Positions 38,656 through 47,426 of a DNA stretch of 64,000 nt are shown here, piece by piece (positions within the stretch are counted from its first letter, which is position 1; every line of letters starts with the position of its first letter). The notes under the pieces were generated by a model, which saw only the letters and a list, made by a program, of their open reading frames with translations, was not told where the DNA came from and did not search any database. The position numbers and the translations under genes are program-made. The DNA comes from JAHFUA01 sp963808725 (lineage in GTDB: Bacteria; Acidobacteriota; Terriglobia; Terriglobales; Acidobacteriaceae): assembly GCA_963808725.1 (NCBI GenBank), contig CAWEGO010000002.1, positions 2,410,952 through 2,474,951 on the forward strand, in the 5' to 3' direction.

Positions 38656-39386
38656 GCGAACAGAGAATACAGATGACAGCCGCGGCGAGGCTGGCGATGG
38701 TGTGGATTCTGCTGGCTGCCGGGGCGTTTGCCGCGGAAGCGCCGCAGGGCGGGTCTTCTTCTGCCGATCTCGAGGAAGTGCTCAGCCACATGGATGCCGT
38801 GGCTGCCAGCTTCAAGACGGCTGAGGCCGATTTCGTCTGGGATCAGTACAGCAAAGTGGTGAACGAGACTGATACCCAGTCGGGCAGAGTGTATTTCCGG
38901 CGAACGTCGAAGCAGACGGAGATGGCCGCCAACATCGCCAACCCCACTCAGAAGTACGTTCTCTACCAGAACAGCACGGTGCGGGTGTACGAACCCCGGA
39001 TCGACCGGGTCACGATTTACAACACGGGCAAGAACCGCGCCGAGGTGGAGAGCTTTCTGGTGCTGGGGTTCGGCGGGCGCGGGCATGACCTCGAGAAGTC
39101 TTTCGAGGTCAGCTTCCAGGGATACGAGCAGGCGGGCGGAGTGCGTGCCGCCAAGCTGAGCCTGGTGCCCAAAAGCGACAAGGGCAAGAACATCTTCGAC
39201 CACATCATTCTCTGGATCGATCCCGCCCTCGGCATCTCGGTCCAGCAGCAGTTCGTGGAATCGGAGGGCGACTACCGGCTGGCCAAGTACAGCAACATCA
39301 AGCTGAACCAGAACATCCCCGGAGACGTTTTCAAGCTGAAGACCACGGGACGAACCCAGATAGTCAGCCCGCAAGGTTCATTCTGA
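38652..39386 (+). CDS. LolA-like outer-membrane lipoprotein carrier
   Basis: 244 residues with a signal peptide to about residue 29 (AMVWILLAAGAFAAE). The body has the LolA/LolB-fold phrases ADLEEVLSHMDAVAASFKTAEADFVW, GRVYFRRTSKQTEMA, VYEPRIDRVTIYNTGKN and DPALGISVQQQFVES, as in COG2834 carriers. Predicted periplasmic, shuttling lipoproteins or lipids to the outer membrane. Starts four bases before the end of the upstream small membrane gene, so it is coupled to it. Lengthwise typical. Confidence 0.8.
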   Translation: MSEQRIQMTAAARLAMVWILLAAGAFAAEAPQGGSSSADLEEVLSHMDAVAASFKTAEADFVWDQYSKVVNETDTQSGRVYFRRTSKQTEMAANIANPTQKYVLYQNSTVRVYEPRIDRVTIYNTGKNRAEVESFLVLGFGGRGHDLEKSFEVSFQGYEQAGGVRAAKLSLVPKSDKGKNIFDHIILWIDPALGISVQQQFVESEGDYRLAKYSNIKLNQNIPGDVFKLKTTGRTQIVSPQGSF

Positions 39387-39514
39387 GCCTGTGCTTCTTG
39401 CAGGGGGGCAGAAAAATGTAGTGCGCCGGTGGATCCGGCGATATACTCAAAGGCTGGAAGCAAGGCATCGGTGCGTTTCGCCGTTGCATAAGCAATCCGA
39501 GGGCCTACGCACTC

Positions 39515-39733
39515 ATGGCGAAGCTTTTTACCATCCCCGTTATTCCCGGACGGAAACCCATCCAGCGCCAGCACAAGCCAGATCCGCGCTACGTCGAAGG
39601 CCAGCGCGTGCTAGTGCAGGCCATGCGCTACCTGGCGCAGACCGATCCACAGAGCAATCGCGCCGCCATCCACCTGCTCTCAGAGCACTTCCGGACCCAG
39701 TTTCGGATGAGCGACCACCCGCCCGCGGAGTAA
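39515..39733 (+). CDS. Small basic hypothetical protein
   Basis: 72 residues (MAKLFTIPVIPGRKPIQRQH ...), soluble, with a high proportion of Arg, Gln and Pro, and an amphipathic helix from about residue 27. Codon use is like its neighbours and the frame is the only long one on this strand. No family recognised. A CAGCACTCAGC repeat starts right after its stop. Confidence 0.45.
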   Translation: MAKLFTIPVIPGRKPIQRQHKPDPRYVEGQRVLVQAMRYLAQTDPQSNRAAIHLLSEHFRTQFRMSDHPPAE

Positions 39734-39765
39734 GCACTCAGCAATCAGCAGTCGGCACTCAGTTT
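39732..39765. repeat. Stuttering repeat (CAGCACTCAGC type)
   Basis: AAGCACTCAGCAATCAGCAG and CGGCACTCAG between the small gene and the GT39 gene, same type as 30425-30475. Confidence 0.6.
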
Positions 39766-41117
39766 TTGTCGCGCCGGGTGTTCGCCGCAGCGAAGACGCA
39801 TACCACTGGAAAGCACTCCAGGGTGTAGCGCGGCTCGGGATTCTCCAGGGTCGCAAGGAACGCGCACCGCAACGCGATCCACAGGACGAAGAGCCCGGCG
39901 TATGCGACGCGCTTCCTGGCAGCGCCAGCCAGCGCCGCTACCAGATAGGCAAGGTTGATGGCCCCGAGGAGCACTCCAATCAGCGAGTCCTTAGGATCGC
40001 GGCGGAAGCGCCACCAATGCGAGTCCAAGGGCAAGGCCTCGGTGCGTGGGCGCAGCCACATGTCAGTCACCCGCCCCAGTGGCAGGTCCACGTAGTAGCG
40101 CAGAGGGGCATGGTGGACGCGTTCGTCGGCGAGGCTGGCGAACTGCGCATCGAGTTCGGGTGTCATGCGGCAGTACGGATCGCAAGTGGCGTTGTAGGCG
40201 ACGAACAGGCGCGCGGTCGCGGCGCGCTGCTCGGCGGAATCGAAGGCGCGCGGCGGCAGTTTGGTGATATCCAAAGCGTCACCGGGCACAGGCCAGTAAA
40301 CGTCGTCCACAGAGACGTAGTCCACCAGCCAGGTTTTGACCCAGCGGTTGAATCCCGCGGGCACGAACTCCCAGGGGTTGTTGGCGTAGCGCGGGGACAG
40401 CGGCTGGAAAACGTGGAAGACGTGCCAGTTGCGCACCGTCCACGGAATCAGCGGAGCCAGCGAAACCGCTACCAGGACCACGCCAGCGGTGATTACCCGG
40501 TGCTTGTCCGTACGCCGGAAAAATTGGATGACCAGATACCCACCGGTCGCTGCCAGCAGGATGCCAGAGTCGGGGCGCAGCAGGATGCCGGCGGCGATGG
40601 CGAGCCCGCAAAAAATCCACCAGCGTAGGCCGTCCTTGGCGAGTCCCTCGACGGTAAACAGCAGCGCCAGCGCGGTAAAGAAGATCGCCAGCACTTCCGT
40701 CAGCGGTGTGGCGGCATAGTTAGCAGTGAAGGGATTCAGAGCATAGAGCAGGAAGGCTGCCATCGCGGCCCGTTCCCAGAGCGCCAGGCGCGCCAGCGCC
40801 GCAACTAGAAAACACGTCCCAACGTCGAAGAACATCTGCACTACCATCACGGCGGTGTAGTGATCGAGGCCGACGATCTTCCATAGAAGCGCGATGAATG
40901 CCGGGTATCCCGGCAAGCGGATATCGGTGGGGACGACAGCGCCGCCCTCGGTCATGGCGAAGGCGCCATGCTGCAGCCAGTTCTTCGCGATATCGCCATA
41001 GATGAACGAGTCGCCGGCGACAAAGCGAAATTTCCAGAGAAAGAACAGCCGCAGAGCGAAGGCGGCAGCGGTTGCCGTTAAAAAGAAGCGGAGATGACGG
41101 CGCACGAGTTGGCGCAC
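39759..41117 (-). CDS. Family 39 (ArnT/PMT-like) membrane glycosyltransferase
   Basis: 452 residues with about 11-12 membrane spans. The first long outer loop has WLQHGAFAMTEGGAVVPTDIRLPGYPAFIALLW, containing the acidic/Pro pattern of GT39 enzymes (catalytic Asp near residue 37, DSFIYGDIAK). Predicted to transfer a sugar from a polyprenyl phosphate donor to a lipid or protein on the outer face of the inner membrane. Specific substrate unknown. A hairpin terminator (41154-41184) separates it from the small secreted protein gene transcribed toward it. Confidence 0.82.
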   Translation of the reverse strand: MRQLVRRHLRFFLTATAAAFALRLFFLWKFRFVAGDSFIYGDIAKNWLQHGAFAMTEGGAVVPTDIRLPGYPAFIALLWKIVGLDHYTAVMVVQMFFDVGTCFLVAALARLALWERAAMAAFLLYALNPFTANYAATPLTEVLAIFFTALALLFTVEGLAKDGLRWWIFCGLAIAAGILLRPDSGILLAATGGYLVIQFFRRTDKHRVITAGVVLVAVSLAPLIPWTVRNWHVFHVFQPLSPRYANNPWEFVPAGFNRWVKTWLVDYVSVDDVYWPVPGDALDITKLPPRAFDSAEQRAATARLFVAYNATCDPYCRMTPELDAQFASLADERVHHAPLRYYVDLPLGRVTDMWLRPRTEALPLDSHWWRFRRDPKDSLIGVLLGAINLAYLVAALAGAARKRVAYAGLFVLWIALRCAFLATLENPEPRYTLECFPVVCVFAAANTRRDKN

Positions 41118-41153
41118 GCCGTGACTATAGCAGTACTGAGTAGCGAAAATGGA

Positions 41154-41184
41154 AACCGCGAAGCTGGATGGAAGCTTCGCGGTT
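41154..41184 (-). terminator. Rho-independent terminator of the small secreted protein gene
   Basis: Arms AACCGCGAAGCT and AGCTTCGCGGTT are perfectly complementary with a 7-base loop, followed on the minus strand by TTCCATTTT. A second hairpin, GTCCTGGCC (41196-41204) with GGCCAGGAC (41221-41229), lies just inside. Together they close the transcript of the gene at 41253-41522. Confidence 0.8.
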
Positions 41185-41252
41185 CGCTCTGCGCAGTCCT
41201 GGCCGGTTGCACTCTCTCAAGGCCAGGACCGTCGCGCCTTGAGAATCGCGTG

Positions 41253-41522
41253 TTACTTGCGGGCGATGACCACCGTCTGCTGGCTGGAGGCTTTCTGCTT
41301 AGCCGCCTGCTGCTTGCGGGTCTTCGCCTGCCGGTGCGAATTCGCCGACTGAGCCTTGCCCTTGTCCTTCGGCTGCGATGCCGCTTGGGTTGCGCTGGTC
41401 TCATCAGCACCCAGGAACTGATCGGGGATCGTTTCCTGCTGCGCCAGCCCCAGGCTGCTCATTGCCAGGGTCATTCCGACCATCACCACCACGTTCAGCG
41501 CTACTCTCTTCATCCGGTTCAT
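41253..41522 (-). CDS. Small basic secreted protein, probable sigma-54 target
   Basis: 89 residues from the ATG complementary to 41520-41522, with GAGGAGA 6-8 bases upstream. Signal peptide about 1-28 (VALNVVVMVGMTLAMSSLGLAQ). The mature part of about 60 residues is rich in Gln, Lys, Ser and Ala with basic runs (RQAKTRKQQAAKQKASSQQ), no Cys and no aromatic core: likely unfolded or a binding peptide. A -24/-12 promoter, two activator-type palindromes and an enhancer-binding-protein gene lie directly upstream and a terminator downstream. I do not recognise the family; function unknown. Confidence 0.65.
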   Translation of the reverse strand: MNRMKRVALNVVVMVGMTLAMSSLGLAQQETIPDQFLGADETSATQAASQPKDKGKAQSANSHRQAKTRKQQAAKQKASSQQTVVIARK

Positions 41523-41577
41523 CGTAAGTCTCCTCTCAAGGCGTTTCGATCATCCTCGAAACTCTTGACCTGGACAT

Positions 41578-41593
41578 AGCAATCGCGATGCCG
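41578..41593 (-). promoter_or_regulatory. Sigma-54 (-24/-12) promoter
   Basis: On the minus strand: CGGCATCGCGATTGCT, that is GG, exactly ten bases, GC, with TTGCT at -12; compare TGGCAC-N5-TTGCA. Transcription should begin near 41567, 45 bases before the small secreted protein gene. Confidence 0.6.
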
Positions 41594-41712
41594 GGGATAG
41601 CACGCACCGTGTCCGGCCGCCGAGGTCAGGCTAAGTGGTTGATCCTCGGATAGATGTGACGTGGACCCAGCCGTTGGCCGAAAAGCAGAGGGCTCTGATC
41701 GCACGGCGATCA

Positions 41713-41750
41713 CTATCCGTTCGGATAGCCGCGACTATCCGTTCGGATAG
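41713..41750. promoter_or_regulatory. Tandem activator-type palindromes (candidate UAS)
   Basis: CTATCCGTTCGGATAG occurs twice, 41713-41728 and 41735-41750, perfect 16-base palindromes whose centres are 22 bases apart. A degenerate third (TGATCCTCGGATAG) is at 41640-41653. They lie about 120 bases upstream of the -24 box, the usual distance for enhancer-binding proteins. The activator gene ends at 41763. Confidence 0.65.
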
Positions 41751-41762
41751 ACCGCTGGGGCG

Positions 41763-43667
41763 TCAGTCGGTAACGGCGCGCGCCTTCAGGTCGAGGTTGC
41801 GCATGAGCCGGTGCAGGTAGTTGGGGTGGAGGCCGAGAATCTTGGCCGCTTCGGTGTAATTGCCGTTGGCCTGCTCGACCGCGTTGGTGATCAGCTCCTT
41901 TTTCATGGCGAGGACAGCATCGTGGTAGCGGGTAGGTGTGCCGCCGGAGGTCGGGACCTCCAGCACAGTTTCGGGAAGGTCCTCAGGAATGATCCAGTCG
42001 CCGGAACCGAGCACAATCGCCCGCTCGATGGCATTCTCCAACTCGCGAACGTTGCCTGGCCAGGAATAGTTGGTCAGGCAGGCCAGGGCTTCGGGCGATA
42101 CGCCCTTCACCGCTCGCTTGCACTTCCGGCTGAAGCGATCCACGAAGTGTTGCGCGAGCAGAGGGATGTCCGGCTTGCGGTCGCGCAGCGAAGGCATGGT
42201 GAAGGAGACCACGTTCAACCGGTAGTAGAGGTCCTGGCGATAGCGGCCGGCGGCGACCTCCGCGGCTAAGTCCTTATTAGTGGCAGCGACGACTCGGATA
42301 TCGACGCGGATCGGCTTGGTGCCGCCCACGCGGTAGAACTCGCGTTCCTGGAGAACCCGCAGCAGCTTGGCCTGGAGCGCCGGAGCCACTTCGCCGATCT
42401 CATCGAGGAAGACGGTGCCACCCTCAGCCACCTCGAACTGTCCGGGCTTGGCGCCGACCGCGCCGGTGAATGCGCCCCTCTCATGGCCGAAGAGTTCGCT
42501 CTCCAGCAGGGTCTCTGTGATGGCAGCGCAATTAATGGCAATGAACGGCTTATCGGCGCGTGGGCTGTTGCGGTGGAGGGCGCGCGCCGCCAGTTCCTTG
42601 CCGGTACCGCTTTCACCGCAGATCAGGATGCTGGCGTCCGAGGGCGCGAGGCGCGCGATCTTCTGGAAGACAGCGGCCATGGCCGGGCTTTCGCCCACCA
42701 TGTCGTGCTCGATCGCAGCCTCGGTCCGCAGGCGCCGGTTCTCGTTGCGCAGCGACTCCCAACGGCGGGCGTTCTCCAGCGCCAGGGCGGCGATGCCGGC
42801 GACAGCGGTCATCAACTTGAGATGGTGCTCGGTGAAGCGTTCGAGGAAGCGGGTGCTGTCCAGGTAAATGAGGCCGGCGCTCTGCCCGGCTAGGATCAGA
42901 GGCACACACAGCAACGATCGTACCTGCGCATCGAAAAGGGAAGAGGAAGCCTTGAATCCCACGCTAGCGCTGACGTTGTTCACCAGCAGCCCAGCCCGCT
43001 CCTCCACCACTTTGCGCATGACGGTGCGGCTGACATACACCGCGCGCGCCGGCCCGGACACCCGGTCCCAGGCAGCGACCGAGGATATGTCTTCCGGAGA
43101 GCTGCCGAAGATCAGGAATGCGCCGCGGTCGGCCGGCACCAGGTCGAAGACGGGACCGAGCAACTGCCACTGCAGCGATTCCACGTCGGGAACCGAGCCG
43201 ATGCGAGTGGCGATGTGCAGCAGCGTGCCCAGTTCGTGGGCAAAGTGGTCCGAAGCGGGAATCTCCAGCACCTTCTCGGGATCACCGGCCAAGGCCTCCT
43301 GGCGTGGGACTTGCACGGTGGACTCGTCGGCGAGCGCCTGATCGTAGAGTTCCACCCGGGAGGGCGGGAGCTCGCCGGCTTCGGCCAGATACAGGAAGGT
43401 GGAGTCGCCCACTGCGATCTGGTCACCGTGCTGCAACAGCACGTTGGTCGTGACGGCGCCGTTGACCACGGTCCCGGCGCGGCTGCCGAGGTCGCGCATG
43501 ACAAAGCCATCCGCGGTTTTTTCCAGCACGCAATGGCGGCGCGAGATCGTGTTATCGGCAATGGAGAGCTGGTTGGAGGGATCGCGGCCGATGGAGAACC
43601 GTTGCTGGTCGAGCGGGAACGTCGAGTCCTTCAGAGGACCGGCGATGCCAACGAGCCTGGGGACCAT
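41763..43667 (-). CDS. Sigma-54-dependent activator with FHA and GAF domains
   Basis: 634 residues from the ATG complementary to 43665-43667; the frame is open upstream to 43907 but the FHA domain begins at once after this Met. Domains: FHA 20-95 (FSIGRDPSNQLSIADNTISRRHC, the phosphothreonine-binding loop), GAF about 140-310, AAA+ ATPase about 325-560 with Walker A GESGTGKELAAR, sigma-54-contact GAFTGA, VFLDEIGEV and RVLQEREFYRVGG, then a Fis-type HTH (NYTEAAKILGLHPNYLHRLM) at the end. Such proteins open sigma-54 promoters when the sensor domain permits; FHA implies control by a Ser/Thr kinase. Palindromes just behind the gene are likely its binding sites. Confidence 0.93.
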   Translation of the reverse strand: MVPRLVGIAGPLKDSTFPLDQQRFSIGRDPSNQLSIADNTISRRHCVLEKTADGFVMRDLGSRAGTVVNGAVTTNVLLQHGDQIAVGDSTFLYLAEAGELPPSRVELYDQALADESTVQVPRQEALAGDPEKVLEIPASDHFAHELGTLLHIATRIGSVPDVESLQWQLLGPVFDLVPADRGAFLIFGSSPEDISSVAAWDRVSGPARAVYVSRTVMRKVVEERAGLLVNNVSASVGFKASSSLFDAQVRSLLCVPLILAGQSAGLIYLDSTRFLERFTEHHLKLMTAVAGIAALALENARRWESLRNENRRLRTEAAIEHDMVGESPAMAAVFQKIARLAPSDASILICGESGTGKELAARALHRNSPRADKPFIAINCAAITETLLESELFGHERGAFTGAVGAKPGQFEVAEGGTVFLDEIGEVAPALQAKLLRVLQEREFYRVGGTKPIRVDIRVVAATNKDLAAEVAAGRYRQDLYYRLNVVSFTMPSLRDRKPDIPLLAQHFVDRFSRKCKRAVKGVSPEALACLTNYSWPGNVRELENAIERAIVLGSGDWIIPEDLPETVLEVPTSGGTPTRYHDAVLAMKKELITNAVEQANGNYTEAAKILGLHPNYLHRLMRNLDLKARAVTD

Positions 43668-43795
43668 CGATCCTGTACTCACACTGATAGCGGCGAGGCA
43701 ATCAGTAGGAGATGCCCGCCGATGGTGAATTATAGCTGGTTGAGACCGCCCCGGCCTGTGATGTCCACTGCTGCCTGATGGCTCGGAAAAACCCA

Positions 43796-43811
43796 CGGCT
43801 GCTAACTTGCA
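43796..43811 (+). promoter_or_regulatory. Possible sigma-54 promoter of the polysaccharide gene
   Basis: CGGCTGCTAACTTGCA: GG, ten bases, GC, with TTGCA at -12. Lies 89 bases before the start at 43900, between the divergent activator and polysaccharide genes. GGC and TTGCA agree with consensus, the CAC of TGGCAC does not. Confidence 0.35.
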
Positions 43812-43899
43812 TCTAACTGGAACAAAGCCGGAAAGAGCCTGACAATCTCCCGTTTGACGTGGCTCGAACCCCGCCTTACGATTAAGCGTCCTCCTGCCC

Positions 43900-46800
43900 A
43901 TGGCCAAAGCCGTATTTCATGACCCGCAGCGCAAGCGCTGGAAGCGCCTGCGCATCGTTTTTGACGTTGCGGCGGCGCTGGTGTCGCTGTCCATCGTCGT
44001 ATTCGTTCTCACCCTGATGCACAGCCAGCCGCTTCCCAGCCTGCGGCTTGCCGATCAGAAGCGCCCCTACCACGCCATTAAGGAGAAAGAGCGAAAGCAT
44101 CCTCCGAAGCACGCCAATACCCACCGCGGAAGCAAGAAGCCGCCCTCGCAGGTGGTGCTGAATTCAGAAGAAGGCATCCGCGGAGCGTTCTATGTAACCT
44201 GGGACGCGGGCAGTTTTTCCGCGCTCAAGGCTTACTACCCGCAGATCGACTTGCTCTTCCCGGAGTGGCTGCACCTCATGTCGGCCGACGGCCGGCTGCA
44301 GGGCGTCAGCCTGCTGAACACCTTTTTCGACGTGGTGCGGAGCGGAAAAGTGCAGCCGGTCGATGACAAGGTGATGCCCTTCCTCAAAGAAGCGAAGGCG
44401 GAGACGGAAGTTTTTCCCCTGGTGAACAACTTCCAGCCCATCAGCAACGAGTGGCTGGACATCAGCGGGTTCCTGATGAATCCGGCGGCGCGCGCCAACT
44501 TCCGCCAGCAGCTCGTGCTCTTCCTGGCGTCCGACAAATACCGCGGGGTGAGCCTGGATCTCGAGGGTTTTCCCGGATCCTCTCAGCCGGGATTCCGTGC
44601 CCTGGTGACCGAGCTGGAGGCCGATCTGCACGCGCGGGGATTGAAAGTCTACGTCAACGTGCCGGCGGGCGATGACGACTTCGACTACAAGTACCTGGCG
44701 GTCCACTCCGACGGCTTGATCCTGATGGACTATGACGAACACTCGGGCGGGAGCCGTGCCGGTCCCATCGCCAGCCAGGACTGGTTCGTGGACAACCTGG
44801 AAAATGTCCTCAAGCTGGTGCCCAAGGACAAGCTGATGTGCGGCATCGGCGCCTACGGGTATGACTGGGTGGGCAAGAGCGGGGGCAGCATCTCGGTGCA
44901 GGACGCCTGGCTGACGGCGCACGATTCCGAAGGGGAGATCGAGTTTGACGGCGACAGCCTGAACCCGCACTTCGCCTACAGCGACGAAAAGAAGCAGCGC
45001 CATGACGTATGGTGGCTGGACGGTGTGACCGCGCTCAACCAGATGCGCGCCGCGCAGAAGCTGGGGATCAACACCTTCGCGCTCTGGCGTCTGGGTTCGG
45101 AAGACCGTTCGCTGTGGGCGGTCTGGGACACGCCTGCCGAAGCCAGCGCTCCCGACAAGCTCAAGCCGGTACTGCCTGGCTACGACGTTGATATGGAGGG
45201 CAGCGGGGAGATTATCTACATCGAACAGCGCCCCAAGAACGGCGAACGTGAGCTAACCGTTGATGCCGCTGGCGTGATCACCGACGAAAGCTTCGACTCG
45301 CTGCCCCTCCCCTACCAGGTAGCGCAGTATGGCGCCCAACCGAAATCGGTCGCCATCACCTTCGACGACGGCCCCGATCCTACTTTTACCCCAAAGGTCC
45401 TGGACGTGCTGAAAGCGAAAGGGGTCAAGGCGACCTTCTTCCTCATCGGAGCGCAGGCGCAGAAGGAGCCGGGCATCACCCGCCGCGTCTACCGCGAAGG
45501 CCACGAGATTGGCAATCACACCTTCTATCACCCCGACATCAGCAACATTTCCAAGCAGTACATGAAATTCGAGCTGAACATGACGGAGCGGCTGTTCGCC
45601 GCCAAGCTGGGGGTGAAACCGTTGCTGTTCCGTCCGCCCTATTCCATCGACCAGGAGCCCGACACCGCCGACGAGGTGAGGCCGCTCGAGATTGCGCAGG
45701 ACATGGGCTACATCACGGTCGGGGACAAAATCGATCCCAGCGACTGGAAGGACAATCCGCATCGCACGGCGCAAGAGATCACCAACGATGTGCTGAAGCA
45801 CCTGCCGCCCTGCGCGCCCGCTGACTGGCTCCATTGCGGCAACATCATCCTGCTGCACGATGGCGGCGGCGACCGCACCCAAACCGTCAAAGCGCTGCCC
45901 ATGATCATCGACGGGCTGCGGGCGAGAGGTTACAGCATCGTGCCCGTGTCGGAACTGATGGGCAAGCAGATCGCCGACGTGATGCCACCGATCTCGGCCG
46001 ACGAACGCTGGGCGGCGCGCGTGGACAGCTTCGTCTTCTGGCTCATCGGCCTGTTGTACGCCGCCATCGTCGTCATTTTCTTCCTCGGTGACGGACTGAT
46101 GACCCTGCGCCTGCTTTTCGTGGGCGCGCTCGCCATCTACGACCGCCTGCAGGCGGGAAAGCCGGGCCAGCAGCCGTCCAACCTGTACCGGCCGCCGGTG
46201 GTGGTACTGATTCCCGCGTTCAACGAAGAGAAAGTCATCGTCAACACGGTGCAGGCGGTGCTGGGATCGGATTATCCGGCGCTGCGCGTGATCGTGGTGG
46301 ATGACGGCTCCAAGGACAGCACGTACGAGGCGGTCTGTGAAGCCTTCCAGCGGGAGCGAGACCGCGGCCTGGTGGTGGTGCTCACCAAAGGGAATTCCGG
46401 CAAGGCCGAGGCGTTGAACTTCGGGCTGGCGCGCGTGGAGGAGGAGATATTCATCGGCATCGACGCCGATACCATCATCGCGCCGGACGCGATCTCGAAG
46501 CTGGTGGACTACTTCGCTGACCCGGAGGTGGCCGCGGTCGCCGGCAACACCAAGGTCGGCAACCGCGTCAACCTGTGGACACGCTGGCAGGCGCTGGAAT
46601 ACATCACCAGCCAGAATTTCGAGCGGCGCGCGCTGGACGTCTTCGGCGCCGTCTCCGTGGTGCCGGGGGCGATCGGTGCGTGGCGCACGCAGGCAGTGCG
46701 CGACGCCGGCGGCTTCCATCTGGATACGGTGGCCGAAGACGCAGACCTCACCATGTCGCTCCTGGAGCGGGGCGGGCGCGTCTACTACGAAGATCGTGCC

Positions 46801-47343
46801 CTGGCCTGGACGGAAGCCCCCACGCGTCCGAGCGGCCTGATGCGGCAACGCTTCCGCTGGTCGTTCGGCATCCTGCAGGCAGTGTGGAAGCACCGGCGGG
46901 CGTTCGCGCGCAAGGGCGCGCTGGGGTGGGTGGCGCTGCCCAACATCGCGATCTTCCAGATCCTGCTGCCGCTGGTCTCGCCCTTCATCGACATCATGTT
47001 TATCCTCGGCGCGCTCAGCTACGCGGTGAACCGCTATTTCCACCCCGACGCCGCCGACCCCGCCACCTTCATCAAGCTGGTGGTGTTCTTCGCGGCGTTC
47101 CTGGTGATCGACTTCATCGCCTCGGTGATCGCATTCTCGCTGGAGCGGCGCGAAACCGGCCAGGGCGAGGACGTGTGGCTGCTGGCCCACGTCTGGCTGC
47201 AGCGCTTCGCCTACCGGCAACTGTTCTCGGTGGTGCTGTTCAAGACGCTGAAGCGAGCCATCGATGGGCGTCCGTTCTCCTGGGAGAAGCAGGAGCGCAC
47301 CGCGGCCGTCTCGCGGGTGCGACGGCCGGTGGCGACGCGGTAG
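43900..47343 (+). CDS. Three-domain exopolysaccharide protein: GH18-like, NodB deacetylase, GT2 synthase
   Basis: 1147 residues in one chain. N-terminal membrane anchor (24-43). Residues about 95-420 resemble a GH18 fold, with VSLDLEGFPGS near 220 holding the Asp-x-Glu pair and later KDKLMCGIGAYGYDW. About 484-690 is a NodB polysaccharide deacetylase (AITFDDGPDPTFTPK, GHEIGNHTFYHPDI). After a second membrane span at about 708-730 comes a processive GT2 domain from 767 (VVLIPAFNEEKVIV, DDGSKD, GIDADT, EDADL, QRFRW near 981) and several final membrane spans. It would make and trim a beta-linked amino-sugar polymer such as PNAG or chitin-like glycan. Standard cells split these jobs over three genes. 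It is divergent from the sigma-54 activator. Confidence 0.87.
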   Translation: MAKAVFHDPQRKRWKRLRIVFDVAAALVSLSIVVFVLTLMHSQPLPSLRLADQKRPYHAIKEKERKHPPKHANTHRGSKKPPSQVVLNSEEGIRGAFYVTWDAGSFSALKAYYPQIDLLFPEWLHLMSADGRLQGVSLLNTFFDVVRSGKVQPVDDKVMPFLKEAKAETEVFPLVNNFQPISNEWLDISGFLMNPAARANFRQQLVLFLASDKYRGVSLDLEGFPGSSQPGFRALVTELEADLHARGLKVYVNVPAGDDDFDYKYLAVHSDGLILMDYDEHSGGSRAGPIASQDWFVDNLENVLKLVPKDKLMCGIGAYGYDWVGKSGGSISVQDAWLTAHDSEGEIEFDGDSLNPHFAYSDEKKQRHDVWWLDGVTALNQMRAAQKLGINTFALWRLGSEDRSLWAVWDTPAEASAPDKLKPVLPGYDVDMEGSGEIIYIEQRPKNGERELTVDAAGVITDESFDSLPLPYQVAQYGAQPKSVAITFDDGPDPTFTPKVLDVLKAKGVKATFFLIGAQAQKEPGITRRVYREGHEIGNHTFYHPDISNISKQYMKFELNMTERLFAAKLGVKPLLFRPPYSIDQEPDTADEVRPLEIAQDMGYITVGDKIDPSDWKDNPHRTAQEITNDVLKHLPPCAPADWLHCGNIILLHDGGGDRTQTVKALPMIIDGLRARGYSIVPVSELMGKQIADVMPPISADERWAARVDSFVFWLIGLLYAAIVVIFFLGDGLMTLRLLFVGALAIYDRLQAGKPGQQPSNLYRPPVVVLIPAFNEEKVIVNTVQAVLGSDYPALRVIVVDDGSKDSTYEAVCEAFQRERDRGLVVVLTKGNSGKAEALNFGLARVEEEIFIGIDADTIIAPDAISKLVDYFADPEVAAVAGNTKVGNRVNLWTRWQALEYITSQNFERRALDVFGAVSVVPGAIGAWRTQAVRDAGGFHLDTVAEDADLTMSLLERGGRVYYEDRALAWTEAPTRPSGLMRQRFRWSFGILQAVWKHRRAFARKGALGWVALPNIAIFQILLPLVSPFIDIMFILGALSYAVNRYFHPDAADPATFIKLVVFFAAFLVIDFIASVIAFSLERRETGQGEDVWLLAHVWLQRFAYRQLFSVVLFKTLKRAIDGRPFSWEKQERTAAVSRVRRPVATR

Positions 47344-47426
47344 GGCTGCCGCCCCTTGGACAAGAATCGGCCGCGAAGTCAAGGTTCCGCACCTTACAAT
47401 AGCCTCTGCGTCGTGGCAAACCTCAA

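Noticed and set aside
41713..41750. Double palindrome as a simple terminator of the activator gene
   Set aside because: Two identical perfect copies at exact 22-base spacing and no T-run after them fit activator sites better; kept as the alternative explanation.
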